Positions 1 to 8,275 of a stretch of DNA of 32,667 nucleotides are shown in pieces. The DNA lies in NCBI GenBank assembly GCA_030618475.1, contig JAUXDG010000002.1, positions 1 to 32,667 on the forward strand. Reading direction: 5' to 3'. The stretch comes from Gammaproteobacteria bacterium. Lineage in GTDB: Bacteria; Pseudomonadota; Gammaproteobacteria; DSM-19610. Made by a program: the position numbers and the translations under genes. The notes beneath the pieces were generated by a model, which made no database searches, was not told the DNA's origin, and saw only the letters and a program-made list of their open reading frames with translations. How positions within the stretch are numbered: the first letter of the stretch is position 1; each line of letters opens with the position of its first letter.

Positions 1-93
1 CGACTTGCCGTATAAGCAATATATATACGTTACATCGTATAATGTCAATATATACGCTTAAACGGATAAAAATATTATACGGCTTACCGTATA
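1..93. repeat. Tandem array of TATACG-N6-CGTATA palindromes
   Basis: Four copies of an inverted repeat with consensus WTATACG-N6-CGTATAA lie in phase. Right half-sites start at 9, 36, 63 and 88, and left half-sites at 24, 51 and 76. The first left half is cut by the window edge and only its final CG is seen at 1-2. The third right half is CGGATA, one mismatch. The period is 27, 27 and 25 bp. The array ends 64 bp before the lexA -35 box. It looks like a set of operator sites for an unidentified dimeric regulator, possibly serving a gene to the left of the window. Iterons or a decayed element are alternatives. The symmetry is seen directly; the function is inferred. Confidence 0.6.
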
Positions 94-157
94 AATAGGG
101 CGGCAGGGTTGAGGACTGGCGCGAATTTCACTTTTTGTGACGTTCGACGTAGAAAAC

Positions 158-185
158 TTGCATCCGGGTAATACCTGTATATACT
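158..185 (+). promoter_or_regulatory. lexA-imuAB promoter (sigma70 type)
   Basis: A -35 element TTGCAT (158-163), a 16-bp spacer and a -10 element TATACT (180-185) precede lexA. The -10 lies inside the first LexA box, so repressor binding would block RNA polymerase. This is the usual layout of an autoregulated lexA promoter. Confidence 0.65.
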
Positions 186-190
186 TACAG
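175..190 (+). promoter_or_regulatory. LexA box 1 (SOS operator)
   Basis: CTGTATATACTTACAG matches the gammaproteobacterial SOS box CTGT-N8-ACAG exactly, with an AT-rich core. It overlaps the -10 element at 180-185 and predicts autorepression of lexA together with imuA and imuB. Confidence 0.9.
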
Positions 191-194
191 TACA

Positions 195-210
195 CTGGAT
201 AAAATTACAG
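195..210 (+). promoter_or_regulatory. LexA box 2 (imperfect SOS operator)
   Basis: CTGGATAAAATTACAG is a second SOS box with one mismatch in the left arm (CTGG for CTGT). It starts exactly 20 bp after box 1, so both boxes lie on the same face of the helix, and it covers the presumed transcription start. Two tandem boxes are also found upstream of lexA in enteric bacteria. Confidence 0.75.
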
Positions 211-221
211 CAGGTGGCGCA

Positions 222-830
222 ATGGAAGAACTGACTCCACGGCAGGCGGAAATCCTGGCCCTGGTTCGGGAATATATCCACGACGAAGGCTATCCGCCCA
301 CACGCATGGAAATTGCCGAAGCTTTTGGTTTCCGCTCGCCCAACGCGGCCGAGGAGCATCTGCGGGCGCTGGAGCGCAAGGGTGCCATTGAATTGTTGCC
401 GGGCTCTTCACGCGGTATCCGCCTGCTGGATGCCGAGCAAGAACAGGGCATCCCGGTGGTGGGTCGGGTGGCGGCCGGCGAGCCGATTCTGGCTGCAGAA
501 CATGTCGAAGACCATTACCCCGTCGATCCGGCACTGTTTCACCCGCGGGCGCATTACCTGCTGCGGGTACATGGCATGAGTATGCGCGATATCGGCATTA
601 TGGACGGCGATCTGCTGGCCGTACACCGTACCCGGCAGGCGCAGAATGGCCAGATAGTCGTGGCGCGCCTGGACGATGAAGTAACTGTCAAACGTTTTCG
701 CCGCCGTGGTTCCATTGTTTATCTGCTGCCCGAAAATGAAGACTTCGAACCCATTCGTGTTGACTTGCGGCAACAACCGCTGGTTATCGAAGGTTTGGGC
801 GTAGGGATTCTCCGTAACCAGTCGCTATGA
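222..830 (+). CDS. lexA: LexA, SOS transcriptional repressor
   Basis: Represses the SOS regulon and is inactivated by RecA-stimulated self-cleavage. The 202 residues have family-typical length. The N-terminal winged helix-turn-helix (about 1-70) contains the recognition stretch [11 protein letters not shown]. The C-terminal S24-type latent protease shows the Ala85-Gly86 scissile bond, nucleophile Ser120 in GMSM and general base Lys157 in VTVKR. It is very close to the canonical E. coli-type protein rather than a divergent second paralogue. The start ATG has AGCAGGTGG upstream. It is first in an operon with imuA, with which it shares an ATGA overlap, and is controlled by the two LexA boxes upstream. 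Confidence 0.97.
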   Translation: MEELTPRQAEILALVREYIHDEGYPPTRMEIAEAFGFRSPNAAEEHLRALERKGAIELLPGSSRGIRLLDAEQEQGIPVVGRVAAGEPILAAEHVEDHYPVDPALFHPRAHYLLRVHGMSMRDIGIMDGDLLAVHRTRQAQNGQIVVARLDDEVTVKRFRRRGSIVYLLPENEDFEPIRVDLRQQPLVIEGLGVGILRNQSL

Positions 831-1510
831 CTCTCGACGCTTTGTTACAACGTACGGATGTCTGGCGCGGTGGCCGACTCACTGCTGCCGTTAAGGCTGT
901 GCCCAGCGGATTCACCGAACTGGACGAACTGTTGGGCGGAGGCTGGCCACAGGGTGCCTTAACCGAAATCATTATGCCCCGCCAGGGTATTGGTGCACTG
1001 CGTCTGCTGATACCGGCGCTGGCACGACTCAGTCAGGGCGACCGCTGGATATGCTGGGTGGCGCCTCCGCATATCCCCTATGCCCCCGCCCTGGTCAACG
1101 CTGGTGTCGACTTGTCCCGCATATTACTGGTGCATCCCAGGGCGCAGCAGGATGGTCTGTGGGCAGTGGAGCAAAGTCTTCGTTCCGGAAACTGTGCTGC
1201 CGTTCTGGCCTGGCCGGCGCTGGACGACAAGGTCATATTGCGGCGCCTGCAACTGGCGGCAGAAGCCGGTGGTGCCCTGGGTGTCCTGTTTCGTCCCCGG
1301 CATTTTGTACAGCGGCCATCAGCGGCGGCATTACGTATCCAGTTGGCCTCCGGAATCGATGGCGGCCTGTCGGTATCCGTCCTCAAACGCCGTGGCGGCT
1401 GGGTGGCCGGTCCGGTTCATCTAGACAATTCTCTGCAGACACATGGTGCACTGGCTTTGCATTCGCGCGGCACAACTGCCACTGGAAATTTTCGCTCGCA
1501 GTGGCAATAA
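827..1510 (+). CDS. imuA: ImuA, translesion-synthesis accessory protein (RecA-like fold)
   Basis: ImuA works with ImuB in damage-induced mutagenesis in bacteria carrying the lexA-imuA-imuB(-dnaE2) cassette. The 227 residues carry the family signature: an opening linker ending [23 protein letters not shown], then a region equivalent to a RecA/SulA-like core. The Walker A position reads [11 protein letters not shown], so a functional P-loop is not obvious, as is usual in ImuA. The ATG overlaps the lexA stop (ATGA), and the 3' end overlaps imuB by 68 nt. Translation should be coupled to lexA and SOS-induced. No membrane segment is seen. The long overlap could mean ImuB starts slightly later, but its start is supported by homology. 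Confidence 0.88.
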   Translation: MTLDALLQRTDVWRGGRLTAAVKAVPSGFTELDELLGGGWPQGALTEIIMPRQGIGALRLLIPALARLSQGDRWICWVAPPHIPYAPALVNAGVDLSRILLVHPRAQQDGLWAVEQSLRSGNCAAVLAWPALDDKVILRRLQLAAEAGGALGVLFRPRHFVQRPSAAALRIQLASGIDGGLSVSVLKRRGGWVAGPVHLDNSLQTHGALALHSRGTTATGNFRSQWQ

Positions 1511-2873
1511 AGAACAGCCACTGGCAGTCAGTGACGAGGGAAGGCGAGCCAGTGTGTTGTTGTGTAATGAAGTCGCACAAATCCGTGGCATCTGCCCTGG
1601 CATGCCGGTTGCGGCTGCGCGGGCCCTGGCCCGTGACCTGATTATCCAGTCCAGGGATCACAAGGCTGAGCAGGCAGCCTTGCACAGTCTTGCTGCCTGG
1701 GCCTATCAATTCAGTTCCCAGGTCAGTCTCTATCCGCCTTGTGCGCTGTTACTCGAAGTGCAGGGCAGCCTGACCTTGTTTGGCGGGCGTGTTGCCTTAC
1801 TCAAAAAACTACGCGCAGGGCTCGCAGAACTGGGCTACCAGGTTCAGTTTGCCGGCGCACCGACACCGCTGGCTGCCTTGAGCCTGGTCCGCTGCCAGCG
1901 TGAACAAATGGTCGAAGAACAACATCAGCTGGCAGCGGCTCTGGCGCCTCTGCCCATCTCCGTACTGGACTGGGAGCAGACATTACTGGACCGTATGGAT
2001 GGTATGGGCGTGCGTCGACTGGGTGATGTATTACGACTGCCGCGTGACGGACTGGCGCGCCGACTGGGCCAGCGCAGCCTGCTTTATCTGGATCGCATGC
2101 TCGGCCGTCAGCCGGATCCACAAACCCTGTACCGGCCACCCACACAATTTAAACACCGCCTGCAGCTGCCGTCAGAAGTCGAACACGCACAGGTATTGCT
2201 GTTTGCCTTGCAAAGACTGGTGCTGGAACTGTGCGGCTGGTTGCAGGGCCTGGGCGCAGGGGTACAGACATTCGATATCGCTTTATGGCATCGGCAAGGG
2301 CGGCAGACATCCTTGTGTATAGGCATACACAAGGGGAGCAGGGATGCGGAACAATTCACCATCCTGTTACGTGAACGCCTGGAACGATTAGTATTGCAGG
2401 AACCCGTTATCTCAGTCGAACTTTGTGCAGAGAAAATTGTAAAACTCGAGGCACAGTCGCTGGATCTGTTCGGGAAAACTGATGTGCGGGGCGAGGTCGA
2501 TTTGCTCGATCGCTTACGCGCGCGACTCGGTGACCAGGCTGTAAAAGGTGTCAGTGCCGTCGCCGAGCACCGGCCCGAATATGCCTGGTGCTACAGTGAA
2601 CCTGGCCACAGTCAGAAAGACAGCAGCGGTCAGCAAAGACCGCTATGGCTGCTACCCGTGCCACGACAGCTCAAAACCCGGAGCGGACGGCCCCAGCTGC
2701 AAGGTGAACTCAAACTGCAACCCGGCTGCGAACGTATCGAATCCGGATGGTGGGATGAACAGGATGTCGCACGTGACTATTTTGTCGCCACAAATTCTTT
2801 CGGTTCGTGTTACTGGATTTATCGCGAGCTCAGCGGTGAGCGGCATTGGTATTTGCAGGGGGTTTTTGAGTAG
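1443..2873 (+). CDS. imuB: ImuB, catalytically inactive Y-family polymerase-like protein
   Basis: ImuB is a Y-family (DinB-like) protein that acts as an adaptor in the mutasome and bridges the beta clamp and the replicative-type polymerase DnaE2. The 476 residues begin [15 protein letters not shown], the typical ImuB start in which the catalytic acidic residues of Y-family polymerases are absent. The palm, fingers and little-finger-like region follow to about residue 330. Residues 338-343, QSLDLF, match a hexapeptide beta-clamp-binding motif (QxLxLF). The C-terminal 130 residues form the ImuB-specific tail used for protein contacts. It is last in the SOS operon. The next gene is convergent dat only 23 bp away, so no dnaE2 follows locally. 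Confidence 0.9.
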   Translation: MVHWLCIRAAQLPLEIFARSGNKEQPLAVSDEGRRASVLLCNEVAQIRGICPGMPVAAARALARDLIIQSRDHKAEQAALHSLAAWAYQFSSQVSLYPPCALLLEVQGSLTLFGGRVALLKKLRAGLAELGYQVQFAGAPTPLAALSLVRCQREQMVEEQHQLAAALAPLPISVLDWEQTLLDRMDGMGVRRLGDVLRLPRDGLARRLGQRSLLYLDRMLGRQPDPQTLYRPPTQFKHRLQLPSEVEHAQVLLFALQRLVLELCGWLQGLGAGVQTFDIALWHRQGRQTSLCIGIHKGSRDAEQFTILLRERLERLVLQEPVISVELCAEKIVKLEAQSLDLFGKTDVRGEVDLLDRLRARLGDQAVKGVSAVAEHRPEYAWCYSEPGHSQKDSSGQQRPLWLLPVPRQLKTRSGRPQLQGELKLQPGCERIESGWWDEQDVARDYFVATNSFGSCYWIYRELSGERHWYLQGVFE

Positions 2874-2896
2874 GAGCCCGGGTAGCGCCTGAATCA

Positions 2897-3775
2897 CTAC
2901 TCGGCGGTGCCGTTGCGGACGGATTGCTTATAAGTCCGGTAAAAACCGATCATGGTTTTCCACACCGGCCCCGGCGATCCCTGGCCAACCGTTTTTGCGT
3001 CCAGTACCGTGACCGGGATGATTTCCCGGGTGGAGCTGGTTATCCAGATTTCATCGGCTTCCCGTAGCCTGTCTTCGCTAATATCGGTTTCCTGACAGGG
3101 CAGCCTGTGTTGTTCGGCGAGTTCCAGGACCAGGTCGCGGGTGATGCCGGGCAACATTTGTGGCCCTTTGGCAGGTGTAAGAATGTTGCCGTCCTTGACG
3201 ACAAAGACGTTGCTGGCTGATCCTTCAATAACCAGGCCATTGCGAATCAGTATGGCTTCCATGGCATTTCGGTCAACAGCCTGCTGCCGCAGTAATACAT
3301 TGGGTAACAGGGTGACAGCCTTGATATCGCAGTACTGCCAGCGTATATCATCGAGCGTAATCGCTGCGACACCTTGTTCTGTTATTGCGGGGTCAGGGTC
3401 GGTGATGGGGTTGCTGCTGGCAAAAACAGTCGGTATGACGTGTTCCGGAAAACTGTGGTCACGTTTTGCAGCGCTTCCCCGTGTCACCTGCAGATAAACC
3501 GACTGATCGTTATTGGCTGCGGCCAGTCCGCGGTTGTGTTCCAGTAAGGTGTCGAGGATTGCTTTCCATTCGCCGTCGCTGTGTGGATTGTCGAGGCGAA
3601 TACCGTCCAGGCTGTTTTGCAGTCTTTGTAAATGATGCGAAAGCCGGAAAAGCCGCCCGCCATAGGCCGGTATGACCTCATATACCCCGTCGCCAAACAG
3701 AAAGCCACGGTCAGTGACGGGGATAAGGGCGTCTTCGATGGGGATGAATTTTCCGTTCAGGTAGACTGTAGACAT
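2897..3775 (-). CDS. dat: D-amino-acid transaminase, PLP fold class IV
   Basis: Likely exchanges amino groups between D-amino acids and 2-oxo acids using pyridoxal phosphate, supplying D-Ala/D-Glu for peptidoglycan or recycling D-Ala. The 292 residues show class IV features: the N-terminal DRGFLFGDGVYEV motif, catalytic Lys152 in DIKAVTLLPNVL, and the cofactor-contacting Glu184 in VIEGSASNVF. It follows dacA, whose product releases D-alanine, a pairing widespread in Gammaproteobacteria. The usual downstream ybeD-lipB-lipA genes are absent here; imuB converges instead. A branched-chain aminotransferase or aminodeoxychorismate lyase of the same fold is less likely given the context. No good Shine-Dalgarno sequence is visible before the ATG. 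Confidence 0.88.
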   Translation of the reverse strand: MSTVYLNGKFIPIEDALIPVTDRGFLFGDGVYEVIPAYGGRLFRLSHHLQRLQNSLDGIRLDNPHSDGEWKAILDTLLEHNRGLAAANNDQSVYLQVTRGSAAKRDHSFPEHVIPTVFASSNPITDPDPAITEQGVAAITLDDIRWQYCDIKAVTLLPNVLLRQQAVDRNAMEAILIRNGLVIEGSASNVFVVKDGNILTPAKGPQMLPGITRDLVLELAEQHRLPCQETDISEDRLREADEIWITSSTREIIPVTVLDAKTVGQGSPGPVWKTMIGFYRTYKQSVRNGTAE

Positions 3776-3845
3776 AGGAGATTTATATTTGCCGGTAATT
3801 AGGGCAGGTCTGGAATGGTCCTTACCTAAGCTAATGTCATGTAAA

Positions 3846-3910
3846 TAGCCACGGAAGGCACGGAAAATTTTTATTGTTTATTTCCGTTATTTCCGTGTCT
3901 TCCGTGGCTA
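3846..3910. repeat. CCACGGAA-type palindromic repeat, copy 1
   Basis: The left arm (3846-3868) and right arm (3889-3910) are near-perfect reverse complements built from GCCACGGAA and CACGGAA units. They differ by one G-U-compatible position and one base of length. The repeat lies between dacA and dat on the minus strand. Similar structures occur at 16435-16494 and 17338-17392. On the minus strand the hairpin is followed by only a short T-rich stretch, so termination between dacA and dat would be weak. Confidence 0.8.
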
Positions 3911-3987
3911 AATTCAATGCTGTTCGATCGGGGCGTGGGGCGGCTGGGAGCTTGAGTAAGTACCACTGGTACAGGCCTGGGGTTCTC

Positions 3988-5133
3988 CTATTCAAAATAC
4001 AGCATGGCTTCATCAACGATGCGTTGCCAGAAGGTGCCTTCATCCACCGCCTGCAGCGCAACCAGGTCTTTTTCGGAGACGAGTTTGTCGGCGAGCCGCA
4101 CCACCACATGCCCCAGGGCCTGTCCCTGGGAGACCGGGGCGATGATTTGATCCTGCAGTTGCATGGCGGCATCGAGGTTTTTGTATTCGCCGCGGGCGAT
4201 GGTTACGTACAGGGTTTCATCCAGCCCTAAATCAACGGACTCAGTGGCACCTTTCCATACCCGTGCTGTGGTGAGTTTGTTGTCGGCGTCGTACAGCTTG
4301 TGGGTTTCAAAAAAGCGGAAGCCGTAATTGAGCAGGGACTGGGTGGCATCGGCGCGGGCTTCCTCGCTCTTGGTACCCAGTACGACACTGATCAGACGCA
4401 TGCCATCACGTTTGGCGGAGGTCACCAGGCAATAACCGGCTGAATCGGTATGCCCGGTTTTTACTCCGTCCACGGACTCGTCGCGCCACAAGAGTTTATT
4501 GCGGTTGTATTGCGTGATGTCGTTGTAGGTGAACTGGCGTTCCGAGTACCATTGGTAGTATTCGGGAAACTCATCAATCAGGGCATGTGCGATACGCGCG
4601 ATGTCGTGCGCCGTTGTGTAGTGCTCCTTGTCCGGCAGCCCGGTGCTGTTCATGAAATTGCTGTGCGTGAGGCCGAGCTCTTTGGCGTGGTGATTCATCA
4701 GGGCGGCAAAACTCGCTTCTGTGCCGGCGATATGTTCCGCCAGCGCGACGGTTGCATCATTGCCGGACTGAATGATCACGCCCTTTAACAGATCGGCAAC
4801 AGTGACCTGGGTGTTGACTTCCACGAACATGCGCGAGCCCGGTGTGCGCCAGGCTTTTTCGCTGATGCGGACCTTGTCAGACAGCGCCAGGGAGCCGTTA
4901 CGGATTTCCGTGAAAACCACATAAGCGGTCATCAACTTGGTTATGCTGGCCGGTTCCATCGGCTGGTCGGCATCTTTCTCCGCTATCGACTGACCGCTGT
5001 GGAAATCCTGCAGCAGGTAACTTTTCGCGCCAACAGCGGGTGCTTTGGGCACCGGCGTGGCGGCCTGACTCCAGGCGCTGATCATAAAACTGAAAACGAG
5101 GAACAACGAGTATAACGCTGGGATTTTTTTCAT
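3988..5133 (-). CDS. dacA: D-alanyl-D-alanine carboxypeptidase (PBP5/6 family)
   Basis: Low-molecular-weight penicillin-binding protein that trims the terminal D-Ala from peptidoglycan pentapeptides and so controls cross-linking and cell shape. The 381 residues start with a signal peptide (cleavage near AWSQA-ATP). The S11 peptidase domain has SxxK at Ser63-Lys66, SGN at 123-125 and KTG at 225-227. A C-terminal beta-rich PBP5 domain follows and ends in an amphipathic segment (FWQRIVDEAMLYFE) that would anchor it to the periplasmic face of the inner membrane. It lies downstream of rlpA, from which it is separated by a hairpin (5154-5177), and upstream of dat. All catalytic motifs are intact. 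Confidence 0.96.
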   Translation of the reverse strand: MKKIPALYSLFLVFSFMISAWSQAATPVPKAPAVGAKSYLLQDFHSGQSIAEKDADQPMEPASITKLMTAYVVFTEIRNGSLALSDKVRISEKAWRTPGSRMFVEVNTQVTVADLLKGVIIQSGNDATVALAEHIAGTEASFAALMNHHAKELGLTHSNFMNSTGLPDKEHYTTAHDIARIAHALIDEFPEYYQWYSERQFTYNDITQYNRNKLLWRDESVDGVKTGHTDSAGYCLVTSAKRDGMRLISVVLGTKSEEARADATQSLLNYGFRFFETHKLYDADNKLTTARVWKGATESVDLGLDETLYVTIARGEYKNLDAAMQLQDQIIAPVSQGQALGHVVVRLADKLVSEKDLVALQAVDEGTFWQRIVDEAMLYFE

Positions 5134-5153
5134 GGGCCTGAATGTCTTTTAAT

Positions 5154-5177
5154 CAAGCGCCGCATTGTCGGCGCTTG
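5154..5177 (-). promoter_or_regulatory. Intercistronic hairpin between rlpA and dacA
   Basis: CAAGCGCCG (5154-5162) and CGGCGCTTG (5169-5177) form a perfect 9-bp stem with a 6-nt loop. On the minus strand it is followed by an A-rich, not T-rich, sequence, so it is not a standard intrinsic terminator. It may stabilise or process the mRNA upstream of dacA. Confidence 0.5.
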
Positions 5178-5203
5178 CACAGGAATTTTCAATGCAGATT
5201 GAA

Positions 5204-6085
5204 TCAGTCAATAACCACTCTGGGTGATTCGATACCTTGGTCAGCGAGAAATTGCGTAAGTTTATCAGCGGTTTCGACACTCGCCAGAGGGCCGATACGA
5301 ACCCGGTAGATGGGTTTCCGGTTGGACATGCCTTCTCTGATCTGCAGATTGCCCGGTAGCTCAGTCGAGCTCAGCCGGGTTTTCAGGCGTTCCGCATTGC
5401 CGCGGCTGAGAAAGGCACCGACCTGCAGATAGAGGGAGGATTTATGTTCAGTGTTTTCATGTTCGGTGTTGTCAACTGCTTGTGTGGCGGCGACTTTGGG
5501 CTTACTGGGCAATACGCTGCGTCTGGCCGGTTCCGGGTTGTGTGAGCTCGGGTCGATGGTTTGTACCTCTACCAGTCCGGTACCTGTACCGAGAATGCCC
5601 AGTCTGGAGGCAGCGGCATAGGACAGGTCAATGATACGGTTGTCGTGAAAGGGTCCTCGGTCGTTGATTTTGACCATCACGCTTTTGCCGTTGCCCAGGT
5701 TGGTGATACGCGCATAGCAGGGTAATGGCAGTGTTTTGTGTGCCGCTGACATCTGGTACATGTCGTAGGGTTCGCCACTGGACGTGCGGTGGCCGTGGAA
5801 CTTGGTGCCGTACCAGGAAGCGATGCCGCGTTCACTGTAACCCTTGCTGCTGGCAAGGGTGTGATAGCGCTTGCCGAGCACCACGTAAGAGTCCGGGTTG
5901 CCGTAACGGCTTTTGGCTTCGACGCGCGGGATGGCGTCTTTGACATCGGACACGTCTACAGCACGATCAGGTGCCCGGTCCTGGGATTGTGTGTAGCGAC
6001 TGCTACTGCTGTGCTGGCTGGTTGAGCAGGCAGCCAGCAGTGTGGTGACGCACAGCACGGTCAATGGGGTTTTCCCCAATTTCAT
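5204..6085 (-). CDS. rlpA: RlpA, septal lytic transglycosylase lipoprotein
   Basis: Outer-membrane lipoprotein that cleaves denuded glycan strands at the septum. The 293 residues contain a lipoprotein signal ending LLAAC (Cys20), a Ser/Gln-rich linker, and the double-psi beta-barrel domain (about 86-178) with IASWYGTKFHGHRTSSGE and NDRGPFH motifs. Glu105 and Asp142 occupy the positions expected for catalysis. A C-terminal SPOR domain (about 215-293) binds denuded peptidoglycan. A good ribosome site (GGGAGAG) precedes the ATG. It lies between mltB and dacA in the envelope cluster, as in Pseudomonas and relatives. The linker carries a small ENTEH-like repeat (NTEHENTEH). Confidence 0.95.
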   Translation of the reverse strand: MKLGKTPLTVLCVTTLLAACSTSQHSSSSRYTQSQDRAPDRAVDVSDVKDAIPRVEAKSRYGNPDSYVVLGKRYHTLASSKGYSERGIASWYGTKFHGHRTSSGEPYDMYQMSAAHKTLPLPCYARITNLGNGKSVMVKINDRGPFHDNRIIDLSYAAASRLGILGTGTGLVEVQTIDPSSHNPEPARRSVLPSKPKVAATQAVDNTEHENTEHKSSLYLQVGAFLSRGNAERLKTRLSSTELPGNLQIREGMSNRKPIYRVRIGPLASVETADKLTQFLADQGIESPRVVID

Positions 6086-6133
6086 GTCGCTCTCCCATCA
6101 GCGCAGTAGATTGTTCCCAAGCCAGACAGGCTC

Positions 6134-7141
6134 CTAGGGTCGGCTTTTTTGGTAGGCATCCTGTATCGCTTCGCTCAGTTGATAGACCGCCATCGCGTAT
6201 AGCGGGCTTCTATTATAGCGTGTAATGACGTAAAAGTTATTGCTTGTCAGCCAATACTCTGGACCATTACGCTGTTCAAATTCCAGCAACGCTACCGCCT
6301 GATCCACCTCCATGAGTGGCTCAGTGGTAATCCCCGCCTTGGCAAAATCACCCGCTGTTTTCTTGCCGGGTTTGATATTTTCGGATACCTGGGAGCTGGC
6401 CGCAGGGGAACCGCTGTTCACCCTGCTGGCGACGGGTTCGCCTAACTTCCAGCCGTGCCGGTGAAAATAGTTGGCAACACTGCCGATGATGTCGTCCATG
6501 TTTCCCCACAGATCGCGTTTGCCGTCTTCGCTGAAATCCACCGCATAGGCGCGGTAACTGGATGGTATAAACTGTCCGTAGCCCATGGCACCGGCGTAGG
6601 AGCCCTTGACCTTGGCGGCGTCGACGTCCTCTTCCCGTGACAGAATCAGGAACTGCTCCAACTCCGAACGAAAGAATTTGCTGCGCGGCGGGTATTCGAA
6701 AGCCAGGGTGGAGAGTGCATCAATGACGCGGTAGGAGCCGGTATTGGCACCATAACGGGTTTCCACACCGATGATGGCGACAATGATGGCAGCGTCCACG
6801 CCATAGGCCTGCTCCGCTCTTTTCAGGATGTCCTCGTTTTCCTTCCAGAAGCTGACGCCACCGTCAATCCGCTTTGGCTTAAGAAAAATATTGCGGTATT
6901 CATACCAGGGTTTGGTTTTTTCTGCCGGGCGGGAAATGGCCTCGAGGATGTCGTCGCGTTTTTTCGCCTGCGCAAACAGCGCTTCGAGTTCCGTACGGTC
7001 GAACTGGTGGCGTTCTGCCATTTCTTCGATGAACGCCTGAGCGTTCGCGTTATCCTGAAAGTCTCCCGCGCAACCCGGGCCGGCGGCCAGAGTCCCCAAC
7101 AGACTCGCGAGCCATGCACCTAGATATTTTTTTTGTAACAT
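6134..7141 (-). CDS. mltB: MltB-type lytic murein transglycosylase
   Basis: Cleaves the beta-1,4 glycosidic bond of peptidoglycan to form 1,6-anhydromuramic ends. The 335 residues contain the SLT family 3 domain with catalytic Glu127 in VETRYG, followed by the GAMGYGQFIPSSYRAYAVDFSEDG block and the WGNMDDIIGSVANYF block. The N-terminus is a signal sequence, but the cysteine at 24 (GPGC) does not sit in a standard lipobox. It may therefore be a soluble periplasmic form rather than a lipoprotein. The ATG has a strong Shine-Dalgarno (AAGGAAAT) that overlaps the rodA stop region, and the gene is 9 nt after rodA. Confidence 0.94.
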   Translation of the reverse strand: MLQKKYLGAWLASLLGTLAAGPGCAGDFQDNANAQAFIEEMAERHQFDRTELEALFAQAKKRDDILEAISRPAEKTKPWYEYRNIFLKPKRIDGGVSFWKENEDILKRAEQAYGVDAAIIVAIIGVETRYGANTGSYRVIDALSTLAFEYPPRSKFFRSELEQFLILSREEDVDAAKVKGSYAGAMGYGQFIPSSYRAYAVDFSEDGKRDLWGNMDDIIGSVANYFHRHGWKLGEPVASRVNSGSPAASSQVSENIKPGKKTAGDFAKAGITTEPLMEVDQAVALLEFEQRNGPEYWLTSNNFYVITRYNRSPLYAMAVYQLSEAIQDAYQKSRP

Positions 7142-7150
7142 CTGATTTCC

Positions 7151-8275
7151 TTAAGTAGCCAGCAGCTTCCTGTGTGTATGTATGGACATGAGGATACCGA
7201 AACCGGCCATCAGGGTCACCATTGATGTGCCTCCGTAACTGACCAGCGGAAGCGGCAGGCCCACGACCGGTAACAGGCCTGTCACCATACCGGTATTGAC
7301 AATAAAATATATGAAAAATGTCATCGCCAGGCTACCGCCGAGCAGACGCCCGTAGGTATCCTGCGCCTGGGCGGCAATGTACAGGCTGCGAACAATAATG
7401 AAACTGTAAATCACCACTATCACGCCGATGCCGAACAGACCAAATTCTTCACCCAGCACAGCAAAAATAAAATCGGTGGAACGTTCCGGCAGGAATTCCA
7501 GATGGGCCTGCGTGCCGTTCAGCCAGCCCTTGCCGAACAGGCCGCCGGAACCGATGGCGATTTTCGATTGAATGATGTGGTAACCGGTGCCCAGCGGGTC
7601 CTGTTCCGGGTCGAGGAAAGTGATGACACGCTGGCGTTGATAGTCGTGCATGAAATGCCACAGCAGCGGGGCACCCGCGGTGGCTAACAGGCCCAGACCG
7701 CCTAACAGTTTCCACGACAGGCCGGCCAGGAACAGGACAAAAAAACCTGCACTGGCAATCAACAGCGAAGTACCGAGATCTGGCTGTACGGCGATCAGTA
7801 AGACCGGTGCCACAATCAGGGCGCCGGCGATAAGCAGTCTCGGATAGGTGGGCGGCAGACGCTTGTCGGACAGGTACCAGGCCACCATCATGGGCACCGC
7901 AAGTTTCATCATTTCGGACGGCTGGAAACGAACGAAACCCAGGTCCAGCCAGCGTTGCGCACCTTTGCCGACATCGCCCACCACCAGCACGGCAATCAGC
8001 AGCGTCAGTCCGAGTCCGTACAGCCAGGGTGTCCAGCGTTGCAGCCATTGAGGCCGCAGTTGGGCAACGACGACCATGCCGCCAAAGGCGATCCCCAGGC
8101 GAACAATCTGGCGGGCCACCAATTGATTGTCCCCTCCGGCCGAACTGTACAGCACAAACAGTCCCAGCGCCGAGATTGCCAGCAAGCCAAACAGCAAGGC
8201 CGCATCAAAGTGCAGAATATGCTGCCAGTCACGCTTGCTGGCATCTTCGCGGCTGGTGTCGAGTATTGTGCTCAC
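7151..8275 (-). CDS. rodA: RodA, SEDS peptidoglycan glycosyltransferase
   Basis: Polymerises lipid II into glycan strands in the elongasome, paired with the transpeptidase PBP2. The 374 residues have about ten membrane segments. SEDS landmarks include RWLDLGFVRFQPSEMMKLAVPMM, VQPDLGTS, and LPERSTDFIFAVLGEE with the catalytic Asp268. The C-terminal motif LPLVSYGGTSM is also present. The start overlaps the mrdA stop (ATGA), giving tight translational coupling that fits a 1:1 RodA-PBP2 complex. Confidence 0.97.
   Translation of the reverse strand: MSTILDTSREDASKRDWQHILHFDAALLFGLLAISALGLFVLYSSAGGDNQLVARQIVRLGIAFGGMVVVAQLRPQWLQRWTPWLYGLGLTLLIAVLVVGDVGKGAQRWLDLGFVRFQPSEMMKLAVPMMVAWYLSDKRLPPTYPRLLIAGALIVAPVLLIAVQPDLGTSLLIASAGFFVLFLAGLSWKLLGGLGLLATAGAPLLWHFMHDYQRQRVITFLDPEQDPLGTGYHIIQSKIAIGSGGLFGKGWLNGTQAHLEFLPERSTDFIFAVLGEEFGLFGIGVIVVIYSFIIVRSLYIAAQAQDTYGRLLGGSLAMTFFIYFIVNTGMVTGLLPVVGLPLPLVSYGGTSMVTLMAGFGILMSIHTHRKLLAT

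Noticed and set aside
1-93. CRISPR array suggested by evenly spaced repeats
   Set aside because: Repeats are short AT-rich palindromes with 9 bp or less between sites, far too short for spacers, and no cas genes are seen.
3837-4172. Minus-strand open frame containing ATEDTEITE
   Set aside because: It is a shadow of the dacA 3' end running into the CCACGGAA palindrome; the odd peptide is the translated repeat.
5154-5177. Intrinsic terminator after rlpA
   Set aside because: The stem is good but no T-run follows on the minus strand; kept only as an intercistronic hairpin.
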